Below, piece by piece: positions 16,366 to 25,240 of a stretch of 58,122 bases of DNA (the first letter of the stretch is position 1; each line of letters opens with the position of its first letter). Under the pieces are notes generated by a model. It had not been told where the DNA came from, did not search any database, and saw only the letters and a program-made list of their open reading frames with translations. Source of the stretch: Treponema sp. GTDB lineage: Bacteria > Spirochaetota > Spirochaetia > Treponematales > Treponemataceae. Both the position numbers and the translations under genes were made by a program. The stretch is from assembly GCA_024693715.1 (NCBI GenBank), contig JAILKS010000024.1, forward strand, positions 1 to 58,122. The letters run 5' to 3'.

Positions 16366-17061
16366 TTATTTTATAGAACAGGCTGTTTCCTTCAACTGCC
16401 AGTTACCTTTATCATCCTTCGTTGCATCAAGCCAGTAGTAAGTACCTTTTTCACCGATTGAACCCGGATTGATTACAAGCGTATCACCTATTTTTTCGAC
16501 ACCACATCCCTCGTGAATATGACCACAAATTACTGCAAGAGGTTTATTTTCCCTGATAAAATCTGTAAAAAGCATGCTTCCAGGATGAAGCTCATCATTT
16601 ACTTTGTCAACAATTTCACCTTTCGGCGGATTATGACTTATAAGAATCAGGCTTCGCCATAAAGAATTATCTGCCCCGTCCTGCGCACTGTTTTTAACAA
16701 TGTCAAAATCTGAAAGAAGCTCTTGCTGAGTCCTTTCAAACTCTGTTTTACCGGTAAAGTATTCTCCGCCACCGCTTCCTGCAAAAGCAAGCCCCTCATG
16801 AAATACAAGACTTTTTTCTACGCTTACATCACGTTCTTCAAGCTGTTCAAGAAATTCAATATTATCACAGTTTCCAAGAACAGAGAAAATTGTATCATGC
16901 TTCGAACATAATTTTTCCAGAGCTTCAAGTCCGGTTTTAGGTTTGAAACATTCAGCATAATCACCTGCAAAAATTACAGCATCTGCTTTTTCAAATTCAG
17001 AATCAAGTTTATCTAAAACCTTATTGTTTGCATGTAAATCACTTAAAACTAAAATCTTCAT
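16366..17061 (-). CDS. YfcE/MJ0936-type metallophosphoesterase
   Basis: A cytoplasmic calcineurin-like phosphodiesterase of 231 residues. Metal-binding motifs in order: SDLHANN, AGDYAE, GNCDN, ISHNPPKG, CGHIHEG and INPGSIGE. The GNCDN in place of GNHD is typical of the YfcE subgroup. The substrate is unknown. AGAGGA precedes the ATG. It starts 8 nt after the hisC stop, so the two are probably cotranscribed. Confidence 0.88.
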   Translation of the reverse strand: MKILVLSDLHANNKVLDKLDSEFEKADAVIFAGDYAECFKPKTGLEALEKLCSKHDTIFSVLGNCDNIEFLEQLEERDVSVEKSLVFHEGLAFAGSGGGEYFTGKTEFERTQQELLSDFDIVKNSAQDGADNSLWRSLILISHNPPKGEIVDKVNDELHPGSMLFTDFIRENKPLAVICGHIHEGCGVEKIGDTLVINPGSIGEKGTYYWLDATKDDKGNWQLKETACSIK

Positions 17062-17069
17062 ATAATCCT

Positions 17070-18227
17070 CTATTTCAAAACATTCTCAAATGCCTGTTTA
17101 AGCTCCTTCATCTGCTGCGGAGTTCCAATTGTAATTCGTACAAAATCTTCAATTCCAGGTGTCTTGAAATGACGAATCAAGATTCCCTGCTCTTTGATTT
17201 TTGTATAGAGCTCATATCCGTCCAATCCTTCTTTTTTGGCAAACAAAAAATTAGACTGACTCTTCAATACATAAAACCCTTTTTCCTTTAAAAAGTTATA
17301 GAATTTTTCTCTTTCCGAATATACTTTTCTTGCACATTCAGCATAATACGCAGGATTTTTACATGCTTCAGTGCCGGAAACCTGTGCCAAAGCATCAATC
17401 GGAAAGTGATTAACACAATTCTTTACCGTCGTAACTATTTTTACAAGTTCTGGTGATGAAACAATATAACCAAGCCTTTGTCCTGCCCCGCAAAGACTCT
17501 TTGAAAAAGTCCTTACGATTACAAGATTTTTATAATCCTTTAATAACGGAATGCATGATTCGCCGCCAAAATCTACGTATGCTTCGTCTACAATAAAGAT
17601 TTCATCTTTTGAAGCACAATCAAGCATCTGTCTGACCTCTTCACGAGTCAGTCCGATTCCTGTAGGTGCATTCGGATTTGCAAAAATTATTCCACCTTTA
17701 TTTTCTTTTGCACGTCGTAACATTTCATCTTTATCTAAAGACCAGTCTGATTTCAAAGGCACCTTATCCATCGGAATATCATAATATCCTGCATAAACCG
17801 GATAAAAACTATATGTAAATTCCGGCATTACAAATTTTTTCGATGAATCAAAAAATGCGTAAAAAACCATTGATAAGACTTCATCCGAACCGTTGCCGGT
17901 ATAAATCATATCTTGTGTAACCGTAAATGGAATTTTATCTTCGGGTGAAGGCGAAACTTCATTTTTATTGATTACAGAACGGCATAAAACGCCACCTGTC
18001 TTATTAAGAAGATTTGCAATCTCTTTATGAAGCTCATTTGAATCAGGATCCGGATACAACGCAAGCTTCTGCGGATATTTCTGAACGAATTTTCGAACCG
18101 CTTTTATTACGTTTTTACACGGCGGATACGGATTTTCATTTGCGTTAAGTTTAATATAATCTCTGTCTTTTGGCTGCTCACCGGGTACATACGGAGCAAC
18201 ACCATTCATTCTGCTTGATGTAATCAT
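17070..18227 (-). CDS. hisC: Histidinol-phosphate aminotransferase
   Basis: A PLP-dependent fold-type I aminotransferase catalysing the imidazole-acetol-phosphate to histidinol-phosphate step of histidine synthesis. 385 residues. The N-terminus has YVPGEQP and KLNANENPYPP; TGNGSDEVL and ANPNAPTG are the HisC signatures, and Lys243 in RTFSKSLCGAGQRLGY binds PLP. An insertion of about 25 residues (78-103) lies before the VTQDMIYTGNGSDE segment. No other his genes are in the window. No Shine-Dalgarno; a perfect TATAAT ends 6 nt before the ATG. Confidence 0.9.
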   Translation of the reverse strand: MITSSRMNGVAPYVPGEQPKDRDYIKLNANENPYPPCKNVIKAVRKFVQKYPQKLALYPDPDSNELHKEIANLLNKTGGVLCRSVINKNEVSPSPEDKIPFTVTQDMIYTGNGSDEVLSMVFYAFFDSSKKFVMPEFTYSFYPVYAGYYDIPMDKVPLKSDWSLDKDEMLRRAKENKGGIIFANPNAPTGIGLTREEVRQMLDCASKDEIFIVDEAYVDFGGESCIPLLKDYKNLVIVRTFSKSLCGAGQRLGYIVSSPELVKIVTTVKNCVNHFPIDALAQVSGTEACKNPAYYAECARKVYSEREKFYNFLKEKGFYVLKSQSNFLFAKKEGLDGYELYTKIKEQGILIRHFKTPGIEDFVRITIGTPQQMKELKQAFENVLK

Positions 18228-18233
18228 ATCAAC

Positions 18234-18239
18234 ATTATA
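18234..18239 (-). promoter_or_regulatory. hisC -10 box, predicted leaderless start
   Basis: TATAAT followed by GTTGAT and then the hisC ATG. The expected transcription start coincides with the start codon. A weak -35 (TTTATA) lies 17 bp upstream. Confidence 0.5.
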
Positions 18240-18296
18240 ACAAGTAAAAATAAAAATATAAACTGCAATCCGAGAATTTAAACCATAAGATTATTT

Positions 18297-20198
18297 TTAT
18301 GATTTGCGCTGAAAATTACTTACAAGACGTAAAATATAAAGTTCAACATATTCAGTAAGAGCCTTCTGCTCACCGATTTTCTGCATATTCGGAGTTTTTA
18401 CAAGAGTTTCAGCAAGATTCTGAACACGCTCTTTTGTAAAAGAAACAGCCGATAAAGTTTTTACGACACGTCTTGTATAATCACGAATCAAGGAATTGAC
18501 ATCTTCGGTTAAAGTCATATTGGCTTCTTTCGTAATCATTTTATTCCACTGTTTATTGAGATAATTCAATTCACGGTCAAGAGTTGAACCTTCAGGAATA
18601 AAATCATCAGCAAGTTCCTTTGCCGCTTTTGAAAGAGCCTCTTCCTTTGAATAATGCTTTTCAACTTTCAGAACTTCTTCTTCCTGCTGAACAGGCACCT
18701 CTTCAACAACCTTTGGCTTCTTTTTCTTTTTGTTTGATTTAAACAATCCGATAAGCCATGATATTAACGGGAAGGTGTATACAAACGGAAGATCCATTTT
18801 TGCTTTAGAAAGAACCTGTGAGTTTGTGAGTAATAAAAGCTCACTGTATGATTTTAATATACCGTCATCAAAAAGAGAAAAACTTGATTCAAAATCAACG
18901 CTGTTATTCAAGGCAAACAACGTCATAAAATTAGCATTCAATAAAGCAAATAAAACAGGAGAATGTTCTTCGACCTGTGCTTCAAGAATTTTTTCAAATT
19001 TTTCTGAATCATTCATTTCCGGTAATTTTCTGAAATCCAGAAGAACATTATTCCATTTTTTTACAAGGATAGATTCAATTGCATCATGAGCTTCATTGCA
19101 AAGACGAACAACAAGAGGAATTACCTTTTTCTTATAAACATAATATCTTGTTCCGGAAGCGACCTTAAAAACAACAAGCTCCGGAAGGCCATTTTTACTT
19201 GTATCTGTAGACAAGCCCTGAAGACAATTTTTTAAATCATCCTCTGAATACTGTCCGTAAAGAAGCCTGCCATTCTTATCATGAAATTTTAAAATCTGAT
19301 TCATCGAAAAAAAATATGGTGATTCACCAAGCTGACGTTTAAGTTCATTTAATGCTTCAGTTCTCTTTTTTGATGTCTGGAATTTCTGTTTTAAATATGT
19401 ACTGAAAATCTCGGAAATCTCAATTGCCTGCAGGATGTTTGTATCTTCGATTGTACGATCCTGAATCTTTTCAAAATCAAGCCGCAGATAATAACAAAGC
19501 TGATTCCAAAGATAATAATCATCACCATCATCAACCTGAATAAAACCGGAATTTTCTTTATCGATAAATATTCCATAAAAATTCTTTATCGTGATTTCTT
19601 TCGATGGATTGGAACTACGAAGCTTTTTCAGAAAGTAATCATGATATTCACTTTTACGGACAATTTTTCTTATTTTCTGCTGGGCAGATTCAATCAAAAG
19701 CTGAATAGGAACGCATGCCGGTAAAACTAGTGCAGGTATATCACGGGAAAATGCAAGTAAATAAAGCAAGGGAGATTTTGTATCCTGTTTTTCAAGACAT
19801 TCTGTAATATAATTCTCAGCCTGCTTTCGTTCGAGTACCTGAGTCGGAAATCTTTTTGGCAAATCTGTTTCTATAGGATAAGGAACACTTTCATTTTTCA
19901 CAAGCTCCTTATATCGTTCTGTAAAGCTGAAAGTAAAATGAGAAATACATACTATTGTTTTTTTCGTTGAGCCATTAGGAATTACTGCAGCCAGATGCTT
20001 TGATTCAAGCCCTGCTAATTCTGCAGTTACTGTATTCGTAGGATCTCCGAGATACTTTACAAGTGCCGCTTCTTCTTCAACATGTTTTTCTGCATATTTT
20101 TTAATAAAAGCACAGAATTCCCTTAAATCTATAAACGGCGATTTCTGTTTATCTGAATAAAATTTAATAATTGAACTTAAGTTTGTAGATGTAGCCAT
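18297..20198 (-). CDS. Unknown 633-residue protein, probably spirochaete-specific
   Basis: I do not recognise a family. There is no signal peptide. The first 490 residues are mixed alpha/beta with repeated charged helices. A short hydrophobic patch (FPLISWLIGLF, near 490) is followed by a Lys run and a Glu/Val-rich linker. The C-terminal 110 residues are helical and basic. It could be a peripheral membrane protein. It starts without a Shine-Dalgarno: TAAAAT lies 8 nt before the ATG, predicting a leaderless message. It lies upstream of hisC with a 69-bp gap that contains the hisC -10 box, so it need not share its transcript. Confidence 0.75.
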   Translation of the reverse strand: MATSTNLSSIIKFYSDKQKSPFIDLREFCAFIKKYAEKHVEEEAALVKYLGDPTNTVTAELAGLESKHLAAVIPNGSTKKTIVCISHFTFSFTERYKELVKNESVPYPIETDLPKRFPTQVLERKQAENYITECLEKQDTKSPLLYLLAFSRDIPALVLPACVPIQLLIESAQQKIRKIVRKSEYHDYFLKKLRSSNPSKEITIKNFYGIFIDKENSGFIQVDDGDDYYLWNQLCYYLRLDFEKIQDRTIEDTNILQAIEISEIFSTYLKQKFQTSKKRTEALNELKRQLGESPYFFSMNQILKFHDKNGRLLYGQYSEDDLKNCLQGLSTDTSKNGLPELVVFKVASGTRYYVYKKKVIPLVVRLCNEAHDAIESILVKKWNNVLLDFRKLPEMNDSEKFEKILEAQVEEHSPVLFALLNANFMTLFALNNSVDFESSFSLFDDGILKSYSELLLLTNSQVLSKAKMDLPFVYTFPLISWLIGLFKSNKKKKKPKVVEEVPVQQEEEVLKVEKHYSKEEALSKAAKELADDFIPEGSTLDRELNYLNKQWNKMITKEANMTLTEDVNSLIRDYTRRVVKTLSAVSFTKERVQNLAETLVKTPNMQKIGEQKALTEYVELYILRLVSNFQRKS

Positions 20199-20318
20199 AC
20201 AGAATTATTTTACACCAAAAATCACAAATTAACTAGCAAAAAAAACGTTTTATAGAAAAATAACCAATTCTCTTAAAAAAAATTATTTTTTTTTAAACTT
20301 TTTTTTAAAAAAGTGGTC

Positions 20319-20350
20319 TTTTTTTAACTTTTTCGAACATATTATATACA
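20319..20350 (+). promoter_or_regulatory. Conserved promoter element before ssb
   Basis: T7 followed by AACTTTTTCGAACATATTAT and ATACA. It is identical at 29 of 32 positions to the element at 35936-35967 before the Rpn gene. It gives ssb a leader of roughly 75 nt ending in GAGGAG. Confidence 0.6.
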
Positions 20351-20430
20351 TGGAAACAGAAGATGCGGATGCATTTTTCTGAAAAGTATCCTGGCCAGAT
20401 GCGAATATCAAAATTTAAGAGGAGTTAAAA

Positions 20431-20865
20431 ATGAATAATCTTAATTCGATTATTATTGAAGGCAATGTCGTGCGAAATGCAGAATTGTCAGAACCAATGA
20501 AAGGTTTTAAAGTCTGTCGTTTTCCTGTAGCGGTAAACCGTTATACGAAAAATCCCAGCAATGGAGAAACTATGGATGAAGTATCATTTTTTGATGTTGA
20601 ATCTTATGGAAAGATTGCTGAAAGCTGTGAAAAGTATTTATCAAAGGGTCGTGGTGTACGTGTTGTTGGTCGATTAAAACAAAACAGATGGAAAGATGAT
20701 AGTGGAAAGAATCAAAGTAAGATTTATATTGTAGCAGAACATGTTGAATATAAACCGAAAGTTGAGTCTTCTAAAAAAGATGAAAACAATGATTCAAAAA
20801 ATCAATCTTCAATTGAAAAAGTTAAAGATAAATCTTTTGAAAAGCTTGAGGATGTTGTTTTCTAG
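20431..20865 (+). CDS. ssb: Single-stranded DNA-binding protein
   Basis: 144 residues. The OB fold spans 1-112: NSIIIEGNVVRNAELSE, CRFPVAVNR, EVSFFDVESYGKIAESCEKYLSKG and RGVRVVGRLKQNRWKDDSGK. It coats ssDNA during replication, repair and recombination. The tail (113-144) is Lys/Ser/Asn-rich and ends LEDVVF instead of the usual DDDIPF-like acidic tip that binds partner proteins, so it may be a secondary SSB. A strong GAGGAG Shine-Dalgarno precedes the ATG. No rpsF/rpsR neighbours are present. Confidence 0.92.
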   Translation: MNNLNSIIIEGNVVRNAELSEPMKGFKVCRFPVAVNRYTKNPSNGETMDEVSFFDVESYGKIAESCEKYLSKGRGVRVVGRLKQNRWKDDSGKNQSKIYIVAEHVEYKPKVESSKKDENNDSKNQSSIEKVKDKSFEKLEDVVF

Positions 20866-20873
20866 CAAATCTT

Positions 20874-23111
20874 TTATTTGTGGTATTTGCGGCCGGATCT
20901 TTGTTTTCCGGTGGATTTTGCTGCAGCACTCATCGCTGCTCTTTCATTTGCAGCTTTGTATTCGTCTATTTGCTTCTGGGAATAAAAACCATCTTTCCAG
21001 TTAAAATGACTGACTCCTTGCAATGGTTGTCCTTTAGCTAAAGATGAAACAATGGCTTTAATTTGACTTCTGGAAACTTTTGTTTTTGAAAAATCAATCA
21101 ATAGTTTTTTGAAGCCAGATGAAGTTATAAAGTTTACTTTATCTGTAATACAGAAAGGTTCTTCGGGCATAACGAAAGAGCCGTCCACAGTTGAATTAAC
21201 CTTAAAGACGGTACCTTCCTTATCTTCGAAGTAAGTGAAATCATAATCTTGAGGGAGCTTGAAACGCATTCTGAATAACGATGGATAGGCAAAAACAGGA
21301 ACCAATACCCTTGAACGAACATTCTGTTCAAAGGTTGCTTCTAAATTACGCCGTGAATTTTCATAAGGCATAATAAATGAAGAAACATTATTGTTTTCTA
21401 ACCATGAAGCAGCCCATCTGTTAAATGTATATAAATATGGACCTGCCATAAGGTTAACATTTTGTTTTTTAAGCATTTGCAGATGAGCTACATTATTTAC
21501 AACAAATGTGCAGAAACCTTTTTCTATCAATTGTTCCAGATGTGTTTTAAGCACCTCTTCCTGAAACTCAGAACAGAAAGGATCCAGAGAAATAAAAATC
21601 TGTTTCTTTGAAAATGGAAGTACTGTCTTATTATTTAAAATGTCATAAATAGTTTCATGATTATATTCTACAATTACTCTTACCGGATTAAGTCCTTGAA
21701 CTGCAAATATATCGGCAATAGATGATACCTGAACATAAATACCATCAGGGAAATAATTTAATTCCTTATCCCTAACTTCCGTTAAATCAAGTATAGGTAA
21801 CAATTCATCTTTCGGTTGTTTTCTATATTTTCCGATATCATGAGGAAGAACTCTCTGATAACGCTTCGAAGTTGATTTTATCTGTAAAAGATAAACTTCA
21901 TCGCCTTGTTTAAATCCCGACGGAATATCAATCCATCGTTTACCGGTGTTCTCATCTATTTCTACAGAACGAATTTTATGACTTACACGACCCGAATCAT
22001 CCTGCTTATGAAGTCTTATGGAATCACCAGGATCAGGTTCATAACTACCACCCTTCAATAAAGCCATCTGAACTTTTATTGCCTCAGAAGAATTATTCAA
22101 AGAATTTCTTAAAGCCTCGACTAATTCTTTCGGAGCAGGTTTTGTTTTATCAATTTTTCCAAGATAGATTCCTGTCCCTCCAGCCTGTTCCGGATTTAAT
22201 ATTTTTTGTGCTGTGTTTTCTACACCTTCATCAAGATTCTTAAAGCCATACCAATATGTTGTTTTACTTCTGGCAAAATCAGAGGAAAGAATTCTTTTTC
22301 CTGTAGCTATTGCTCCTTTTCTGTCTTCCTTGTAATGATCTATTACGTATCGATATGCAGCAACAACGCTTCCAACGTATTCTGCACTTTTCATTCGTCC
22401 TTCAATTTTAAATGAATCAACACCGGCTTCTATCAAATCAGGAATATAATCTATTAACTGCAAATCACATGGAGAAAAATAATATCCCTGTTTTATTCCG
22501 CCAGGAACTTCCGCGGTATAATAGCGACGACATGCCTGTGCACACATTCCTCTATTTGCAGATTTTCCACCAAGAAAACTTGAAAACAAACAAAGCCCTG
22601 ATTCACTTACACATAATGCCCCATGAATGAAAATCTCAAGCTCTGAACCTGTTTCATTTTTTATTTTTGTTATTTCCTCAAGACCGAGTTCTCTAGCCAA
22701 AACAACACGTTTAACACCTGAAGCCTGCAATAATTTGACCCCAGAAGAACTGGCAACATTCATTTGAGTAGAAGCATGAATTTCTAAATCCGGAAAGAAT
22801 TCTTGTGCAAGTCGTAAAACAGCGAAATCCTGCACAATAATTCCATCCGGTCGGATCTGATTAAGATAAGATAAAAATCTATATAATCGTTCTGTCTCGC
22901 GTTCTTCACAGACTGTGTTCACTGTGACATAAATCTTTTTATTCAGTTTATGTAATGAATCAACTGCAGCTTCAAACTGATTCCAAGCAAAATTCGTAGT
23001 ACGCATTCTTGCATTGAAACTTTTCAAGCCTAAATAAACTGCATCTGCACCTTCACCAATCGCTGCATCTAAAGATTCAATATTTCCCGCAGGAGCTAAT
23101 AATTCTACCAT
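20874..23111 (-). CDS. U32-family protein, RlhA/TrhP-like (tRNA/rRNA hydroxylation family)
   Basis: 745 residues. The N-terminal U32 barrel starts MVELLAPAGNIESLDAAI. The U32 signature EIFIHGALCVSESGLCLFS is followed by NRGMCAQACRR; these cysteines probably bind an Fe-S cluster. FKIEGRMKSAEYVGSVV is also typical. The extra C-terminal half (about 330-745) matches the long RlhA-type architecture, whose E. coli member hydroxylates a 23S rRNA cytidine. TrhP-type tRNA activity or an older collagenase-like label are alternatives. The start lacks a Shine-Dalgarno: TTTAAA, 17 bp, TACATT, 6 nt, ATG suggests a leaderless message. Confidence 0.85.
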   Translation of the reverse strand: MVELLAPAGNIESLDAAIGEGADAVYLGLKSFNARMRTTNFAWNQFEAAVDSLHKLNKKIYVTVNTVCEERETERLYRFLSYLNQIRPDGIIVQDFAVLRLAQEFFPDLEIHASTQMNVASSSGVKLLQASGVKRVVLARELGLEEITKIKNETGSELEIFIHGALCVSESGLCLFSSFLGGKSANRGMCAQACRRYYTAEVPGGIKQGYYFSPCDLQLIDYIPDLIEAGVDSFKIEGRMKSAEYVGSVVAAYRYVIDHYKEDRKGAIATGKRILSSDFARSKTTYWYGFKNLDEGVENTAQKILNPEQAGGTGIYLGKIDKTKPAPKELVEALRNSLNNSSEAIKVQMALLKGGSYEPDPGDSIRLHKQDDSGRVSHKIRSVEIDENTGKRWIDIPSGFKQGDEVYLLQIKSTSKRYQRVLPHDIGKYRKQPKDELLPILDLTEVRDKELNYFPDGIYVQVSSIADIFAVQGLNPVRVIVEYNHETIYDILNNKTVLPFSKKQIFISLDPFCSEFQEEVLKTHLEQLIEKGFCTFVVNNVAHLQMLKKQNVNLMAGPYLYTFNRWAASWLENNNVSSFIMPYENSRRNLEATFEQNVRSRVLVPVFAYPSLFRMRFKLPQDYDFTYFEDKEGTVFKVNSTVDGSFVMPEEPFCITDKVNFITSSGFKKLLIDFSKTKVSRSQIKAIVSSLAKGQPLQGVSHFNWKDGFYSQKQIDEYKAANERAAMSAAAKSTGKQRSGRKYHK

Positions 23112-23117
23112 ACGGAA

Positions 23118-23146
23118 AATGTATCACAATTTTAATCTCTTTTAAA
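23118..23146 (-). promoter_or_regulatory. Promoter of the U32 gene, predicted leaderless start
   Basis: On the minus strand TTTAAA (23146-23141), a 17-bp spacer and TACATT (23123-23118), then 6 nt to the ATG. It overlaps the end of the preceding minus-strand gene. Confidence 0.4.
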
Positions 23147-24296
23147 GCCTACCAGCACTCTCAGTTCCAACAATCCATTCACCGGCATCACAAACAACAG
23201 GAAGTTCAATATCTTCGCCAGACAAAACACGAGTTCTTAGTTCTGAAGCATTTTTCCTGAAAATAGTCTTTGTATCAGTCAATCCAGTCGTTACAGATGC
23301 ACAATCAATTTCAGATGAACTATAAATTCCAGCTTCATACACTTGTTGTGCATAATCAGAAAACTTATTGCTCCATTCTTCAATCGATGAATCTCTGTAC
23401 ATAACTGCATCAATTAATTCTTTATTCAAACTATTCCTCAAAACAACAATGTCAGTCTTATTTCCAAGAACAGTTTCTTCGCACTTTGACCACAAATCTC
23501 TAATACCGACAGAGCTATAAGAACTCTTTGCCAAATTCAAATCATCGCCTTCTTCACTCACACAACCGTTTCCACGATTACGAAGATGAACTACAACAAT
23601 TTCGCCCTTACAAACTTCCACTGCAGGTAAAACATAACGTTTCTGTTCACCATCATTCGCACTGATGATTTCTATTCCCGACAAATTTCCATCTGAAAGA
23701 CACAACAATTCAACAAACTCATTCCTATAAAACCCATTCTCTTTCTCAGATTTAGTTTGACTGCTCACAGAAGCACTTTGAATCTCAGATAAGATAATCT
23801 TAGGAACACGCCCATTATAACCAATGAAAGGAACTGCAAAAGTTAAATTATTTCCATAACTGTCTTTCACACTTGCATAAACTTCATACTTTTGTCCTGT
23901 CAACATTTTTTCCTTCATCTTTATTCTGACTATGTTTTCTGATTCTCCCGAAAATATTTCACTTTCAATAGAACCATACATTCCACTGGCAGCATATAAA
24001 GCTTCAGACAAATCCTTTGTTTTAGAACTACTCATCGAGTTAAACAAATCCTCATCGTTTACAATAGATACGACACAACCTGTAATCCTTACATTTTCTG
24101 AAAAAACAAATTCAACTGTTGATTCATCAACAACATACACAGAATTTAAAACCGGGGGATTATAATCTCCGACCAGCAGTTTCACTCCTTCTGCAGTAAT
24201 CTTACAGGAAAATGGAACTATCGCCATCAAAACCAATGCTACAATGCACAAAGACTGTAACAGTACAATTAACCAGCTTTTTAAACTAATCTTCAT
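23142..24296 (-). CDS. Probable lipoprotein with Ig-like and lamin-tail-like (LTD) domains
   Basis: About 384 residues. A hydrophobic N-terminal segment ends VPFSC, a possible relaxed spirochaetal lipobox; a membrane anchor is the alternative. DYNPPVLNSVYVVDESTVEFVFSENV resembles an SbsA-type Ig-like strand pattern. PKIILSEIQS and FVELLCLSDGNLSGIEI look like the start of a lamin-tail domain, often found in secreted nucleases and surface proteins. No catalytic motif is seen. The second ATG (24296) is 6 nt from GAGG and preferred over 24299. Its leader carries a terminator-like hairpin. Confidence 0.7.
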   Translation of the reverse strand: MKISLKSWLIVLLQSLCIVALVLMAIVPFSCKITAEGVKLLVGDYNPPVLNSVYVVDESTVEFVFSENVRITGCVVSIVNDEDLFNSMSSSKTKDLSEALYAASGMYGSIESEIFSGESENIVRIKMKEKMLTGQKYEVYASVKDSYGNNLTFAVPFIGYNGRVPKIILSEIQSASVSSQTKSEKENGFYRNEFVELLCLSDGNLSGIEIISANDGEQKRYVLPAVEVCKGEIVVVHLRNRGNGCVSEEGDDLNLAKSSYSSVGIRDLWSKCEETVLGNKTDIVVLRNSLNKELIDAVMYRDSSIEEWSNKFSDYAQQVYEAGIYSSSEIDCASVTTGLTDTKTIFRKNASELRTRVLSGEDIELPVVCDAGEWIVGTESAGRL

Positions 24297-24309
24297 CATA
24301 CACCTCTAG

Positions 24310-24348
24310 TTAAAAAATAAGAGAACCGTATTTTTTTATACGGCTCTC
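24310..24348 (-). terminator. Intrinsic terminator hairpin, possibly an attenuator in the lipoprotein leader
   Basis: In the minus-strand RNA, GAGAGCCGTAU pairs with AUACGGUUCUC (11 bp, one G-U) around an A6 loop, followed by UUAUUUUUU. On the plus strand the same stem has an A/C mismatch, so it is tuned to the minus strand. It ends the upstream DUF2259 gene but also lies downstream of the promoter element at 24368-24399, only about 10 nt before the lipoprotein start. Confidence 0.75.
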
Positions 24349-24367
24349 GTCTGAATAGATTTTTTAT

Positions 24368-24399
24368 CTATATATAATATTGTTCAATTAGTAAAAAAA
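24368..24399 (-). promoter_or_regulatory. Conserved promoter element before the lamin-tail lipoprotein
   Basis: On the minus strand T7 then ACTAATTGAACAATATTATA and TATAG. The last 16 bp (ACAATATTATATATAG) are identical to the element before the Rpn gene. Confidence 0.5.
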
Positions 24400-24431
24400 C
24401 TGCAATTTTTTTTAATTTTTTTTTATTTTTT

Positions 24432-25139
24432 TTAATAAATTTTTGAAGCTTCTACCATGTATCTGATAGAAAGACCACTTTCATCTTCAAGATGTTTTTC
24501 AACCACAAAAATGAAATTCTTCTTGGTTTTATCACAAAGGATGCGTTCAATTTTATATCCGCTGATTCCTTTTCGTACTATTGATGGATTTCCGACCTTA
24601 GTAGTTGAAATAATATTTCCAGCTGCATCCTTCTTTTCTACAAGAATGTAAAAAGATGATTTTACTGATTTACCGCTTCCAATGATTGTCGGCACAAGCT
24701 GAATATTATAAGTAATCTGATTATCTATATCTGCAGAAGCAAAATCTTTAAAAATGATTTTATCAGTTCCGCTTTTTTCAGCATCATCACAAACATAAAG
24801 AATCTGTTCCGGTTCTGTTTTCTGACAATTCAAATTTTTAAAATAATAGAAGCTTTTTGCCTGAAGCGCTTCAAACACCTCATTACCTGTTTTTTCTGCT
24901 GTTACTGCACTTGGATTTGTTCTAAAAACGCCACCATCTACAAAATCATTCTCACTGATATTTACAGTATATATTTCTGCCCAGCCCTGATATTTCTTAT
25001 CTGTCCTACCATATTGAGCAAAAACATAAGATTTTCCGTCCTGAGTAAATCCCATATCAACAAAATTAGCAACGTCTCCCGCAAAAAGTGCAAATACTGT
25101 GGTCAGACAGATTATCATACTCAATAAAGCTTTTCTCAT
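24432..25139 (-). CDS. Predicted secreted protein, DUF2259 family
   Basis: 235 residues with a signal peptide (MRKALLSMII... ending ALFAGD). The mature part starts VANFVDMGFTQDGKSYVFAQYGRTD and includes WAEIYTVNISENDFV and a beta-rich remainder, resembling the DUF2259 secreted proteins known mainly from Treponema. The function is not known. GGGAGGA precedes the ATG. The intrinsic terminator at 24310-24348 follows. Confidence 0.75.
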   Translation of the reverse strand: MRKALLSMIICLTTVFALFAGDVANFVDMGFTQDGKSYVFAQYGRTDKKYQGWAEIYTVNISENDFVDGGVFRTNPSAVTAEKTGNEVFEALQAKSFYYFKNLNCQKTEPEQILYVCDDAEKSGTDKIIFKDFASADIDNQITYNIQLVPTIIGSGKSVKSSFYILVEKKDAAGNIISTTKVGNPSIVRKGISGYKIERILCDKTKKNFIFVVEKHLEDESGLSIRYMVEASKIY

Positions 25140-25240
25140 TGTTATCCTCCCAATTAAGTAAAGAAAATAAGCATCTATTAGATTTTCGGAATATTTTTTT
25201 AACTCTTTACTAATATTTCTTTAGACTATATTATTTTATT

